A stretch of 33,388 bases of DNA from Saprospiraceae bacterium (GCA_016718205.1 JADKEB010000027.1:1-33388), one strand, 5' to 3'; positions 16,334 through 26,015 are shown, numbered from the stretch's first letter. Notes: generated from the sequence alone by a model not told the origin. Numbers and translations: made by a program.

Positions 16334-17359
16334 ATGAACCAAAATTTAGATCCCACTCAAGCCCACTTCAAACCGGAAGACAAGCAGGCTGAAAAAGCAC
16401 TCCGGCCTAGGGATCTTTTTGATTTCCATGGCCAACCGAAAATTGTAGAAAACCTTAGTATATTCATCAAAGCGGCCAAACTGCGAAGTGAAGCCCTTGA
16501 TCACGTATTATTGCACGGTCCACCTGGTCTTGGCAAAACAACATTATCCTATATTATTGCCAATGAACTGGAAACAAATATGAAAATTACTTCAGGTCCT
16601 GTGCTTGAAAAACCAGGTGATCTGGCTGGCTTACTGACAGGTCTGGAAGAAGGTGATGTACTTTTTATTGATGAAATCCATAGGCTCAACAATGTAGTGG
16701 AGGAATACCTGTATTCAGCTATGGAAGATTATCGCATAGATATAATGATAGATAGTGGTCCGAATGCGAGAAGTATCCAGATAAATCTTAATCCATTTAC
16801 GCTCGTAGGCGCAACCACCAGAATGGGTTTGCTCACGGCACCTATGCGGGCAAGATTTGGTATATCATTTTTGCTGGATTATTATGATGTGGCTACACTG
16901 GAAAAGATATTGTATCGAAGTGCTGATATCCTCGGCGTCAAAATAGACATGGAAGGTGCTCATGAGATTGCAAGAAGAAGCAGGGGGACACCAAGGATAG
17001 CAAATGCGTTGTTAAGAAGAATACGGGATTTCGCTCAAATAAAAGGTAGTGGTGCCGTAGATAAAGAAATTGCAAGGTTTGGACTCAATGCACTGAACGT
17101 TGATGAAAGTGGACTGGATGAAATGGACAATAGAATATTGAGCACCATCATTGAAAAATTTAAGGGAGGCCCTGTAGGCATCTCTACTATTGCCACTGCC
17201 GTTGGCGAAGAAGCAGGAACTATTGAAGAAGTTCATGAACCTTTCCTGATCATGGAAGGCTACATCCACAGGACACCAAGGGGAAGGGAAGCTACAGCCA
17301 AAGCTTATAAACATGTAGGTAAAGTTCCGCCGTCTCTCACAGGAACATTTAATTTCTAA
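16334..17359 (+). CDS. ruvB: Holliday junction branch migration ATPase RuvB
   Basis: Full length at 341 residues. RuvB is the hexameric AAA+ motor that, with RuvA and RuvC, migrates and resolves Holliday junctions. Key motifs: LRPRDLFDFHGQ at about 23-34, Walker A GPPGLGKTT (62-70), Walker B LFIDEIHRL (110-118), sensor GATTRMG with the AP(M)RARFG arginine-finger region, and the C-terminal winged helix with RTPRGREAT. No ruvA or ruvC lies nearby. It is read with the iscA-type gene. Confidence 0.98.
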   Translation: MNQNLDPTQAHFKPEDKQAEKALRPRDLFDFHGQPKIVENLSIFIKAAKLRSEALDHVLLHGPPGLGKTTLSYIIANELETNMKITSGPVLEKPGDLAGLLTGLEEGDVLFIDEIHRLNNVVEEYLYSAMEDYRIDIMIDSGPNARSIQINLNPFTLVGATTRMGLLTAPMRARFGISFLLDYYDVATLEKILYRSADILGVKIDMEGAHEIARRSRGTPRIANALLRRIRDFAQIKGSGAVDKEIARFGLNALNVDESGLDEMDNRILSTIIEKFKGGPVGISTIATAVGEEAGTIEEVHEPFLIMEGYIHRTPRGREATAKAYKHVGKVPPSLTGTFNF

Positions 17360-17375
17360 GAATAAAGGTTTTTGA

Positions 17376-17747
17376 ATGATAAGGTTAAGGCAATTTGTGA
17401 TATTTATTTTATTTTTATATAATGTACTGAGTACCGAAAACACATTCGGTCAAGAAGTAAGAAATACTCCGGACACCGTCACTGTGTACACCTACAAACT
17501 CAAAGGGAAAACTGCTACAGGCCAACTGACACATAAGATTAAAGAACCTTTTCTGGCTATATCCAGAGATCTGATCGAAAATTACCCTTTAAGTTCTAAG
17601 GTTATACTTTATGATTGTAGCTGGGAGGGTACTTACAAAATAATGGATGTAATGGGAGGAAGACACATAAAATCTGTTGACATTTACTATACAGGTAAAA
17701 AGAAAACCACCAAAAAAAAGTGCCTTTGTACATTAGCTTTTGAATGA
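17376..17747 (+). CDS. Exported small protein with 3D/double-psi beta-barrel-like domain
   Basis: A 123-residue protein with a signal peptide (MIRLRQFVIFILFLYNVLS). After it, GKTATGQLTHKIKEPFLAIS, NYPLSSKVILYDC, GTYKIMDVMGGRHIKSVDIY follow the order of the 3D/DPBB domain of lytic-transglycosylase-like proteins (substrate region, G-Y-x-V-x-D, and I/V-D-I-Y-Y end). The usual catalytic-type Asp residues are only partly kept, so enzymatic activity is uncertain. It ends with a Lys-rich, Cys-containing tail. It starts 16 bases after ruvB and stops one base before the next ATG, so it belongs to the same transcript. Confidence 0.6.
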   Translation: MIRLRQFVIFILFLYNVLSTENTFGQEVRNTPDTVTVYTYKLKGKTATGQLTHKIKEPFLAISRDLIENYPLSSKVILYDCSWEGTYKIMDVMGGRHIKSVDIYYTGKKKTTKKKCLCTLAFE

Positions 17748-17748
17748 A

Positions 17749-18252
17749 ATGAAAAAAATCACACTCCTTTCTGACAATCACTCCTACTTTGATCCTGAAC
17801 TCATCCCGCACATAGATGATGCCGATGAAATCTGGCATGCCGGAGATATCGGTGATTTGAATTCCATCCAGGCATTCAAAGATAAGGCAATTTTCAGAGC
17901 TGTATATGGTAATATTGATGATGCATCAGTGAAAGATGTATATCCCCTTAATTCTATTTTTGAGTGTGAAGGCCTGAAGGTATTCATGACACACATAGGA
18001 GGGTACCCTTCCACATATACTAAGAGAGTAAGCGATATCATCCTAAGTGAAAAGCCCAATCTTTACATTTGTGGTCATTCGCACATTTGTAAAGTCATGC
18101 CGGATAAAAAAAATAATCTCATCCATATGAATCCCGGTGCTTATGGTCATCATGGATTTCATAAAATCAGGACTTTTCTAAAATTTGAAATTTCGGACGC
18201 TAAGATCCAGAACCTACGAGTTGTAGAATTAGGTCTGAGAGGACATATTTAA
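17749..18252 (+). CDS. YfcE/MJ0936-type metallophosphoesterase
   Basis: A calcineurin-like phosphoesterase of about 167 residues. The ATG at 17749 is chosen; a TTG at 17740 would overlap the previous gene. Metal-site motifs are LLSDNHSY, WHAGDIGD, VYGNIDD, a His in THIGGYP, and CGHSH followed by NPGAYGHHG. The first motif usually reads SDTHS; here the Thr is Asn, a change outside the metal ligands. Such enzymes hydrolyse phosphodiesters with Mn or Ni in vitro; the natural substrate is usually unknown. It is the last gene of the plus-strand run, followed by a MITE-like element. Confidence 0.88.
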   Translation: MKKITLLSDNHSYFDPELIPHIDDADEIWHAGDIGDLNSIQAFKDKAIFRAVYGNIDDASVKDVYPLNSIFECEGLKVFMTHIGGYPSTYTKRVSDIILSEKPNLYICGHSHICKVMPDKKNNLIHMNPGAYGHHGFHKIRTFLKFEISDAKIQNLRVVELGLRGHI

Positions 18253-18305
18253 TCATGGATATGATAATTTTTATCCTAATTCATGATTTATGCTGAGTTA
18301 TGCTT

Positions 18306-18566
18306 AGAGTATGTTTAAACTTTTATCATTTGGCTCCAAGTGGCAAATTTAATTTTAGCCATCGTTATATTTTTCGCCGTACCGCGTCAAGCTACGCTTG
18401 AACTTCCGGCTATATTCAGTATTCGCTGCGAGCAGCTGCTCGCAGTTCCTTCTTTATTGAGTAAAGTATTTTACTCAATTCTCGTCACAGACGAGACCAT
18501 TCAGTCATCTTGTCCAAAATTAAATTTCCTCACTTTCGCTCAAACATAAAAATTTAAACATACTCT
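18306..18566. mobile_element. MITE-like hairpin element, copy 2 (261 bp, mosaic)
   Basis: Both ends match the family: AGAGTATGTTTAAACTTTTA at the left and the inverted TTTAAACATACTCT at the right, with the ~50-bp extended similarity. The right part (a GAGTAAA/TTTACTC stem and the TCTCGTC/GACGAGA stem) is shared with copies 1 and 3. The left interior differs: it carries GTCAAGC-TAC-GCTTGAAC and a large palindrome CTGCGAGCAGCTGCTCGCAG found in neither other copy, and it lacks the nested 159-bp element. Confidence 0.78.
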
Positions 18567-18589
18567 TATTTATGCCACTATGTTCCTCT

Positions 18590-18636
18590 AAATTTACCCA
18601 CCCCAACCCTCCTTTAAAACGGAAGGAGTGCACTCG
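18590..18636. repeat. C-rich palindromic unit
   Basis: TTTACCCACCCC is followed by a hairpin CTCCTT-(8)-AAGGAG. The ACCC-plus-C-rich-plus-stem layout recalls the cores of the elements at 15735-15836 and 27508-27647. The rest of the gap to 18790 shows no gene. Confidence 0.4.
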
Positions 18637-18790
18637 TTCTTTGATTTTTATTACTTTCATCATTATTGTCAGAAATTTTTCCGCCTGTTTATTCAATCGG
18701 TTTTTTATGGTACTTATTTTAAACAACCTAAAAACTGGCAAGGTATTTGCATTTTCAATTATCAACCTGTAATTGTTAAACCAACTAAGC

Positions 18791-18836
18791 GAGGAGGATA
18801 TTATATCTAACAGATTATATCTTCCTCTTTTTTTTT
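18791..18836 (+). terminator. Rho-independent terminator-like hairpin
   Basis: GAGGAGGATAT pairs with ATATCTTCCTC (one mismatch) and is followed by nine T on the plus strand. It lies beyond the plus-strand genes and just past the 3' end of the convergent sugar transferase gene, so it would stop plus-strand readthrough. Confidence 0.5.
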
Positions 18837-18848
18837 GACTTAATTATG

Positions 18849-20266
18849 CTACTTCCCTTTCCCTTTTAGCAAAACGAAAATGGTGTAAAAAAGGATCTTT
18901 ATGTCCAAAGATAGTGACATATTTTCAATGTATAAAATATCAAACTTCAAACGTTGTAACATCTGATCAATATTGGATGCATATCCATACTTTACTTGTC
19001 CCCATGATGTAATACCAGGCCGTACCTTTAATAAATGACGGTAATGTGGTGCATGTTTTGATATTTCCTCGATATAATATTTTCTTTCAGGTCTTGGGCC
19101 TACAATAGACATATCTCCTTTGATCACATTGATAAACTGAGGTATCTCATCCAATCGCCATTTGCGCATTGCCCTACCCCAGACTGTCACTCGGGAGTCA
19201 TCATCACTTGACAATTGTGGTCCGTTCACTTCTGCACCTTCGAACATGGATCTGAATTTTATGATGTTAAAAGGTTTTCCATTCAGTCCTATTCTTTCCT
19301 GCAGATAAAAAACTGATCCCGGTGATGACAATTTGACTTTTATAATGGTGTATATGATCAAAGGAAATAAGATAATCAATGCCAAGATACTTATAAAATA
19401 GTCCATCATTCGTTTCATCACCTTTTGCCAGTTTGGCATCAATTCCTGATCAATTTCTATAAGTACTGCACCATAGATATGGTTCATCTGTACAGTACCA
19501 ATCATAATATCATAGGTATCGGGAATTACTTTTATCAGAATATTGTCAGAAAAATCAAATAGCTCGTCCAATATCAGCTTAAGTTTGCTGTGTTCAGAAG
19601 TTTCAATTGCAATAATGACTTCTTCAATATGATTTTCGACGAGTATCTCCTTTAGCTGATTTATTTTCCAAGTTTGGGCAGGTATTTTCAAGATAATTGG
19701 TACTCTCTCCATTACAATCAATAAATCCCATAAAATTGTGTCCCAGACTGTAAGGCCTTGAAGTGATCTCTTCATACAGATCAACACCATTTTTATCACC
19801 ACCTATGATGAGGGTATTGTATTTAACTTTTCCAGCTTTGAGACGATTACTTGCTTTGGTCAGAATGAGCATTCGGACTAAGGCAGTTATAGTGAAATGT
19901 ATAAAAAACAATACTAAAAATAAATAGAAATGAGAGATGTAAGACAGTACGTAGTCATCCATCAAAACTACAAAAAACAAAATCAAACTACCCAGAAATG
20001 ATGTAAGAATGTAGTCTTTAATGTCTCCAATCTTGAGTATCTGTATATGTCCCTGTATTTATCAAAAATAGAATAGATAGTAATCCATATCATTGGAATC
20101 AGTATCAAGCCATACCATAGATTGGTGTCTGAGATGATTACATCAAATGAAATATCGGGTGTCTCAACGGATTTTCTAAATACAAAGAATAAAAACCAGG
20201 CTAACAAGGCAGAAATATAGTCCCCTAATCGATATATGATTAATTCTGTTTTCCTGTTTTCCTCAT
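18849..20266 (-). CDS. Polyprenyl-phosphate sugar phosphotransferase (WbaP/WcaJ-type), frameshifted in this sequence
   Basis: Joined, this is a ~472-residue membrane enzyme that moves a sugar-1-phosphate onto undecaprenyl phosphate to start exopolysaccharide or O-antigen synthesis. The N-terminal transmembrane helices are visible (YISALLAWFLFFVF, LWYGLILIPMIWITIY), then the CoA-binding-like domain (NTLIIGGDKNGVDLYEEI ... EEVIIAIE), and the catalytic sugar transferase domain: VFYLQERIGLNGKPF, FRSM, RLDEIPQFINVIKGDMS, VGPRPE. Three length changes separate the frames: an A run just after the ATG at 20266, one at TCAAGATT near 20033, and a G run near 19665. Correcting each gives a continuous protein. 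The ATG lies five bases after the upstream stop, supporting that start. Confidence 0.85.
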
Positions 20267-20271
20267 AACAA

Positions 20272-21127
20272 TCAAAAATGAATATGTTTGATGTTATCAA
20301 GATATACTTTTGATTCAGGATTGTTGCCTGTTTTACGGATAGACATTACAACTCCATACTCTGAGTAATCATTGGCTGATGTCTGATCTGTCAATTCTAC
20401 ATAGATTTTATTCCAATTCTCATTTGCAGGTATAAATAGATGATAGGTAATTTTGGGCAAACCTGAAGTTATTTTCAGTAATCCGACAGCAATTTCTCCT
20501 TGACCTTTATAGTCGAGTTCAAGATAACTTTTACCTCGTGCATTTTCTCCTTTTTTGATAAGATTAGTGCAGGCCATTTCGAATATATTATCAGTTGGTG
20601 TTAAGGTCACCATACCTGATTTGCTTCCCGTCGCAGCAGTCGAAGAAGTAATCACCCATTCAGGTTTTGTTTTGCCATCGAGGTCAGAAGTAAAACAGTG
20701 GTTGGTTTCAAAACTCTCATTGACTGGAAACTTTGCTGTTTCGACATAACTGAAATCCAATGGAACTGTGATAATCTGGTCAATCTCGCCTTTGACAATT
20801 TTATTGATTGATTTGTAAAAAGGGTAAAATGCCGGCTGATCAAGCATGCCATTGTTTCTGATACCAGCGAGGATAGTGATTTCTGTCTCTTTTCCTGTAA
20901 AAATCATAGGAACCTTTGCAGGAAGAGGAAAGATACCTAGAATCTGTCCATCAGCAAAGCCCAAATTTCTCTTATTTTGTGGGTGTCATCGCCGTGACTA
21001 AATGGTAGTTTCACTTTGGGATCTGATAGGCTGATATAGAAAACCTCAGGTTTTCATTATCCACCAAGGTACATGAACCTATCATCATGACCAAAATTAA
21101 TAAAATATAAAATCGAAGTCTAATCAT
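20272..21127 (-). CDS. Lipoprotein of unknown function in a surface-polysaccharide operon (frameshifted here)
   Basis: Joined, about 285 residues. It begins MIRLRFYILLILVMMIGSC, a clear lipoprotein signal. The next part, VFYISLSDPKVKLPFSHGDD, is in a second frame and the rest (GQILGIFPLPAKVPMIFTG to DNIKHIHF) in a third. The two breaks are a GAAAACC run near 21055 and GGGCTTTGC near 20965, each fixed by one added base. The C-terminal half looks like a carbohydrate-binding-type beta-sandwich (GKSYLELDYKGQGEIAVGL, VYLDNI ending), while the first half is unfamiliar. The ATG overlaps the oxidoreductase stop (ATGA), so it is coupled to it. I do not recognise the family. Confidence 0.7.
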
Positions 21128-22083
21128 GAACAACTTTGATTTTTGCTTCTATTTTGAGCAAGGTGCAGAGCTTTAAAACCATCTTCAATGGTTACTGATA
21201 ATGGTTTATCATTTACGACAGCCTCATAAAAATCATTTAGCTCATCTTCGATTGCATTATTCTGCATTATTTCAGGGCTCTCCAAGGTAATATTTTTTAT
21301 TCCCTGATTAGTGGTGATAGTCATCGCTGCCTCATCACCATCGCTTTCCTGGTCTTTGATTCTGAGTATTTGGGCATCTTTCTGAAGAAAATCCAGACTG
21401 ATATATGCATCTGACTGAAACAATCTGATTTTGCGCATATTTTTCATGCTGATGCGGCTTGCTGTAAGATTGGCCACTGACCCATCTTTAAATTCAATAC
21501 GAGCATTACATATGTCGGGGGTTGTACTCACTATACATATTCCATTAGCTCTTACGTCTGTGATCTCAGATTTTATAAGGCTCAGGACTATATCTATATC
21601 ATGTATCATAAGGTCGAGGACTACGGACACGTCTGTACCACGAGGGTTGAAAATAGCAAGTCGATGCGCCTCTATAAATCCTGGCTTGAGTTCAATTCCT
21701 TTCAAAGACCTTATGGCAGGATTGTATCTTTCCACATGTCCTACCTGCACCTTGACATCATATTTCTTTGCCAATTGTACCAGATCACTGGCTTGTTCCA
21801 GTGACTCTGTGAGAGGTTTTTCAATAAATACATGTTTATTTGATACTATCGCTTTCTTTGCAATATCATAATGAAATGAAGTAGGACTGACTATATCTAC
21901 ACAATCCGATGACAAAATTAAATCATCTATCGTCTCAAAACTTCTGATTCCAAAGTTCTTTTCTACTTCCACCCTGGTGTTAATATCGGGATCGTAAAAT
22001 CCTGAAATTTGAAATTTTGTTTTCAATAAACACTTCAAATGTATTTTCCCTAAATGCCCGACACCTGCAAGACCAATTTTCAA
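21124..22083 (-). CDS. Gfo/Idh/MocA-family NAD(P)-dependent oxidoreductase
   Basis: A 319-residue sugar or sugar-acid dehydrogenase-type protein. The Rossmann motif GLAGVGHLGKIH is at residues 4-15, FIEKPLTE (EKP at 88-90, the family signature) follows, then GHVERYNPAIRSL and DLMIHDIDIVLSL with the catalytic-type HDxD. The nearest characterised pattern is UDP-N-acetylglucosamine 3-dehydrogenase (WlbA/WbpB-like), which fits its place beside a polyprenyl sugar transferase, but the substrate is inferred. No ATG is in frame; translation appears to start at TTG 22083, unless a base is missing nearby. Its end overlaps the lipoprotein start by four bases. Confidence 0.88.
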   Translation of the reverse strand: MKIGLAGVGHLGKIHLKCLLKTKFQISGFYDPDINTRVEVEKNFGIRSFETIDDLILSSDCVDIVSPTSFHYDIAKKAIVSNKHVFIEKPLTESLEQASDLVQLAKKYDVKVQVGHVERYNPAIRSLKGIELKPGFIEAHRLAIFNPRGTDVSVVLDLMIHDIDIVLSLIKSEITDVRANGICIVSTTPDICNARIEFKDGSVANLTASRISMKNMRKIRLFQSDAYISLDFLQKDAQILRIKDQESDGDEAAMTITTNQGIKNITLESPEIMQNNAIEDELNDFYEAVVNDKPLSVTIEDGFKALHLAQNRSKNQSCS

Positions 22084-22390
22084 ATGTATTTAAATTATAA
22101 TTTTTTAAAATAAACCCCATAATAGTAATTAACACTACCAATACAACAGCAATACTTACAGATTTTCTAATATGTCCAATAAATGAAAGTATTTCTTTGG
22201 AAAAATCAGGATACTTAGGAAGGATTTCAGCATTCAATTTTTTTGCATTAAAGATATGGGAAGAATCAAATTCTACCTTGTTTTGTACAAGCACTTTATA
22301 CATTTTTAATACTTTCACCCTAAAGTAAATATTTAAAAACAACAGGGCAATAAAAATGCCTATAATCAGAAAAATCAATATATCAGCCAT
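21980..22390 (-). CDS. Small membrane protein heading the operon
   Basis: As read, 136 residues, but the last ~35 overlap the oxidoreductase gene in another frame and are implausible. One extra A in the run near 22105 would end it at a TAA just before the oxidoreductase start, giving about 100 residues. Two transmembrane helices are visible: ADILIFLIIGIFIALLFLNI at the N-terminus and VSIAVVLVVLITIMGFIL at the C-terminus, separated by a soluble segment (NAKKLNAEILPKYPDFSKEI). I do not recognise the family. A TAnnTTTG box lies 24 bases before the ATG, so it is probably the first gene of the four-gene operon. Confidence 0.55.
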   Translation of the reverse strand: MADILIFLIIGIFIALLFLNIYFRVKVLKMYKVLVQNKVEFDSSHIFNAKKLNAEILPKYPDFSKEILSFIGHIRKSVSIAVVLVVLITIMGFILKNYNLNTFENWSCRCRAFRENTFEVFIENKISNFRILRSRY

Positions 22391-22413
22391 AAATGTATGC
22401 TTTCGCTAGCACG

Positions 22414-22421
22414 CAAAGTTA
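22414..22421 (-). promoter_or_regulatory. -7 box of the surface-polysaccharide operon
   Basis: TAACTTTG on the minus strand, 24 bases before the ATG at 22390, fits the Bacteroidota -7 box. No TTTG at the right distance is seen. Confidence 0.4.
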
Positions 22422-22737
22422 AAAAATAAAACACCCGGATAAAGTTTTTTACAAAAAATAGAAACAAAATAATTTATAGCCAAAAGAATCAGGTCACTAA
22501 AAAGGTTGGTTTAAATTCTATTGAAAATCCAAAATGGAATAATACAAAATAGACAAAAAAATCAAAAATACTCTTAAAATTCCTACAGCCAAAAGGTATA
22601 AAGATATTTTTAGACATTTTAAAGTAACTATTTACGTCAAAAATATTTAAAATTAAGTACAAATATAAAAATAAAATATATATTTGTAACATTTATAGAC
22701 CTGACCTGAAAATAGAACTCTGAAATTTGGTAAATAA
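22422..22737. other. A/T-rich spacer left of the IS66 transposase
   Basis: This stretch is extremely A/T-rich with many A runs. I see no convincing gene. The left end of the IS66 element should lie within or near it, but I could not identify terminal inverted repeats here or to the right of 24227. Confidence 0.3.
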
Positions 22738-24227
22738 TCAAACAGAGTACTTATCAAAAATATATACGAAATACTTTCTGAACATCCTTTATTAAAAGCA
22801 AAAGGAATAACACTCAGCGGTGATAGTGAATCATTGGTTGCCGTGATATTTTTGTTATTAGATGAGATTCAAAGGCGAGACGAAATAATAGAAAGGCAAA
22901 ATAATGAAATTATGGCATTAAGGGCCGAGGTTTCAGAGCTCAAATCTAGATTAAACCAAAATAGCAACAACTCTCACAAACCACCATCAAGTGATCCCTA
23001 TTGGAAAGCAGCCACATCTAGGAAGAAGGGTGGAAAACGAGGCGGAAAAGAAGGTCACCAAGGCAAAGGAATGGACAGGCTACAATTTACAAATGAGGTA
23101 GAATTAAAAGTAGAAACTGAACGTTGTGAATGTGGGGCAGATTTGATGGCTGTAAAGGTGAAATTTCAGAAGTACGACAAGTACAAGACATACCTGAGCC
23201 ACAGGTAGTAGTCACAGACTACAAACAACAAAAGAAGACTTGTCCTTGCTGCAGGAAGGAACATTTCGGTATATTTCCACAAGGAGTAAACGCCCCGGTT
23301 CAATACGGTAACAATGTCAAAACTCTAAGCGTACTGCTGTGCAACGATTACAAGGTACCTATTCAGAAAGTATCGCAATTGCTCAGCGATTTATATGGAT
23401 TATTCCCCAACGTTTCCACAATAGTAAAATATAATGCTAAGGCATATGAGAAAATGGAAGCGGTAGAGATGTTAATCAAGAAATCAATACTATCATCTCT
23501 GGTCGCACATTCAGATGAAACAGGTATTCGAGTTGGCGGAAAGATGTTTTGGCTTCATGTAATGAGTACTTGTATGTTCACCTATCTTTTTTACACATAG
23601 TAAAAGAGGGTTGGAAGCCTTGAAAGTGAGTTAAGTCTCATCAAAGATTACACAGGGAAACTTGTGCACGATAGTTATGCGAGCTACTTCAATTTCTTAA
23701 GTATCATACATGCCTTATGTGGCGCACATATCATAAGAGAGCTTACCTCACAAGAGGAAATAGGTAGGCAATGGGCAGTTAAAATGAAAACACTTCTACT
23801 AAAACTTAAAGCAACCGATGAAGAACAAAACATGAACAACAGAGAAAATATAGTAAAGCACTACCAACAAATATTAACAGACGGAATCCAAGAAGAGCCA
23901 CCACCTGAGAGAAAAGGCAAACGAGGAAGAGAAAAAAAGTAAAGGGCTTAACTTGATAATTCGTATGCAAACCAACATGGATGCAGTGTTACTATACGCC
24001 TTTGATCCCAAGTTCCCTTTACCAATAATCAAGCGGAGAGAGATTTTAGGTTTTCAAAGGTAAAAATGAATGTATCTCATTGCTTCAGAAGCACCGATGG
24101 AGCAACTCATCATGCTCGTATTATGAGTGTGATCTCAACTGCAAGGAAACATAATATGAACGTATTCGACACCATCAAAAATATTTTTGAAGGCAAATCA
24201 TTCTGTTTCTCTCACCAGGCCTCGTAA
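22738..24227 (+). mobile_element. IS66-family transposase, multiply frameshifted
   Basis: The pieces together cover a whole IS66 transposase. There is an N-terminal coiled coil (DEIQRRDEIIERQNNEIMAL), the linker NQNSNNSHKPPSSDP, a zinc-finger-like ECGAD ... CPCC region, and the DDE core: HSDETGIRVGGKMFWLHV (first Asp), KLVHDSYASYF (second Asp), and NNQAERDFRFSK with VSHCFRSTDGA, then HARIMSVISTARKH (third acidic block). At least six one-base length changes break it (near 23160, 23583, 23625, 23938, 23952 and 24025), all in homopolymers. It may be an intact element with sequence errors, or dead. The accessory TnpA/TnpB-type IS66 orfs are not seen. A start codon upstream of TTG 22834 is unclear; the frame is open from 22738. 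Confidence 0.85.
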
Positions 24228-24355
24228 ATAGTTACATTTTAAAAATATAAATAAAATAAAAAATAAATACTTAATCCGTTGATTTTTAGCCGTTAAATTT
24301 AACATAGTACAACTAATTACCTGCCTTGATGTGAAGTGTACTTAGTCAAAAGAAT

Positions 24356-24562
24356 TCACTCATCCTCGGTTGAAGTACGTGCTACATACAAGATGATCAT
24401 GCCTCCAAATAGCATCACCAATTGAATAACAACGGTGATAAGTCCGTGATTGTAAATAAAACCCATGAAAGTAAAATTTAATCCCACCATTGACATAATA
24501 ACAGACAAGGTGCCTATTGCAAAGAGGACGAACCCCAAAACTGACCAGAAAGGTTTATTCAT
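24356..24562 (-). CDS. Small two-helix membrane protein
   Basis: A 68-residue protein with two transmembrane helices, WSVLGFVLFAIGTLSVIMSMV and LITVVIQLVMLFGGMIILYV, joined by a short loop (FTFMGFIYNHG). It has an acidic C-terminus (TSTEDE). The ATG at 24562 is clear. The coding character (conserved spacing of helices, Bacteroidota-like start) suggests a real gene, but I do not recognise a named family. It lies between the IS66 gene and MITE copy 3. Confidence 0.65.
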   Translation of the reverse strand: MNKPFWSVLGFVLFAIGTLSVIMSMVGLNFTFMGFIYNHGLITVVIQLVMLFGGMIILYVARTSTEDE

Positions 24563-24592
24563 GATAAAAGTTTGAAAGTTAGATGTATAATT

Positions 24593-25083
24593 AGAGTATG
24601 TTTAAATTGTTATAATTCGGCTCCAAGTGGCAAATTTAATTTGGGTCTGTCTCTCGGCAAGGCAGGCCTGCAACATCAACTTCGTTTGTCAAAGTCTTTC
24701 CTGACTTTGACGGAACCTATCTTAGGCTCTGTTAAAAATAACTGATACATTTTGTCTCGTTCTTTTGCTCTTTTTCTGCGTTGTAAAATCGTTAAATAGC
24801 TAAGGCTATTCGCCTCATTTACGCCTTGAAAAGAACAAATTAACTTCGCCAATTCTGCACCATTTATTTATTAACAGAGCCTTACGGTCTTTGACCGGTT
24901 GTGGACAATTTACTCCGGTCATGAGACCGATAGATAAAAGTCCAAAAGTCAGAGACTTTGGACAACAGATTTATTGAGTAAACGATTTTACTCAATTCTC
25001 GTCTCAGACGAGACCATTCAGTCATCTTGGCCAATATTAAATTTTCTCACTTTCGCTCAAACATAAAAGTTTAAACATACTCT
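24593..25083. mobile_element. MITE-like hairpin element, copy 3 (491 bp, reverse orientation)
   Basis: This is the reverse complement of copy 1 almost end to end, bounded by AGAGTATGTTTAAA and TTTAAACATACTCT. All stem-loops are kept while loops differ: the GTCAAAGTC/GACTTTGAC stem has loop AGGAAA here and ATGTAA in copy 1 (same orientation). The element ends 60 bases before the HMG-CoA lyase-like gene and could contribute to its promoter or leader. Confidence 0.8.
24724..24882. mobile_element. Nested 159-bp inverted-repeat element, second copy
   Basis: The same 159-bp unit as at 5058-5216, with AGGCTCTGTTAA and TTAACAGAGCCT ends, at the equivalent site inside MITE copy 3. Its TA flank is changed to TT on one side. 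No gene is present. Confidence 0.7.
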
Positions 25084-25143
25084 AAATCAAAATTGCATTA
25101 TATTTGTTTACCAAAAGAAAGAAAGAATAAAAAATAAAGGAAA

Positions 25144-26005
25144 ATGAGTAATGATGTTCCGGTAAAAATCATAGAGTGTCCACGGGATGCTATGCAAGGC
25201 ATTACACATTTTATTCCTACAAATATCAAGGCAGCTTACATCAATCAATTGCTCAAAGTAGGATATGATACCATTGATTTTGGAAGTTTTGTGTCTCCGA
25301 AGGCAATACCACAAATGAAGGATACAGCTGATGTGCTTACAAAATTAGAATTGAGCGCATCATCTCCAAAACTTTTGGCTATAATTGCCAATGCAAGAGG
25401 TGCCGAAGACGCTGTACAATTTGATGAAATCACATATCTGGGCTATCCGTTTTCTGTTTCGGAAACATTTCAGCTGCGCAATACCAATGCCACTATCGAA
25501 GAATCACTGGTACGTGTGGAAGAAATCCAAAACATAGCAGCAAAAAGCAATAAGAAAACAGTCATCTATCTTTCGATGGGTTTTGGAAATCCATATGGTG
25601 ATATCTGGAGTGTAGAGATTTGTCAGCAGTGGGTAGATCAGCTCGCAGAGATGGATGTGCGCATTATGGCGCTTTCAGATACTATAGGCATAGCAACACC
25701 TGAAAGTATTGCTTATCTTTAAGCATTTGATACCACCCTACCCTGATGTGGAGTTCGGTGCTCACCTTCATACCCAACCACACAACTGGTTTGCTAAAAT
25801 CGATGCGGCATACCAGAGTGGATGCAGAAGATTTGATACCGCTATAAAAGGTTATGGAGGTTGCCCCATGGCCAAAGACGACCTTACAGGGAATATGGCT
25901 ACTGAAAATCTCATTCAGTATTTTGATGATAGCAATGTGGATATTGACCTCAGCAGAAAGGAGTTCATAAAAGCAATGAAACTTTCTTCTTCTGTCTTTC
26001 TTTAA
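25144..26005 (+). CDS. HMG-CoA lyase-like enzyme (frameshifted here)
   Basis: Joined, about 287 residues, of the HMGL-like/DRE-TIM metallolyase family; HMG-CoA lyase splits 3-hydroxy-3-methylglutaryl-CoA into acetyl-CoA and acetoacetate at the end of leucine breakdown. Landmarks: ECPRDAMQGI (metal-binding Asp; usually GPRDGLQ), FGSFVSPKAIPQM, a YLSMGFGNPYG block, LSDTIGIATPE, FGAHLHT (metal His pair) and DTAIKGYGGCPMAKD with the catalytic Cys of the GGCP signature, then NMATENL. The break is at CTTTAAG near 25722, where YLFKHLIP is expected; a change of one extra or two missing bases in the T run explains it. The start at 25144 follows AAAGGAAA. No other leucine-catabolic gene is visible next to it. 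Confidence 0.85.
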
Positions 26006-26015
26006 AAAACTCTGG

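Noticed and set aside
18520..18765. An 81-residue minus-strand frame
   Set aside because: It runs across the right end of a MITE copy and a C-rich palindromic unit and has no recognisable domain or signal.
22489..22692. A 67-residue Phe/Tyr-rich minus-strand frame
   Set aside because: The stretch is extremely A/T-rich, so such hydrophobic frames arise by chance; no start signal or family features.
22422..24360. Terminal inverted repeats of the IS66 element
   Set aside because: I searched both flanks by eye for matching inverted ends and found none I could defend, so no IS boundaries are given.
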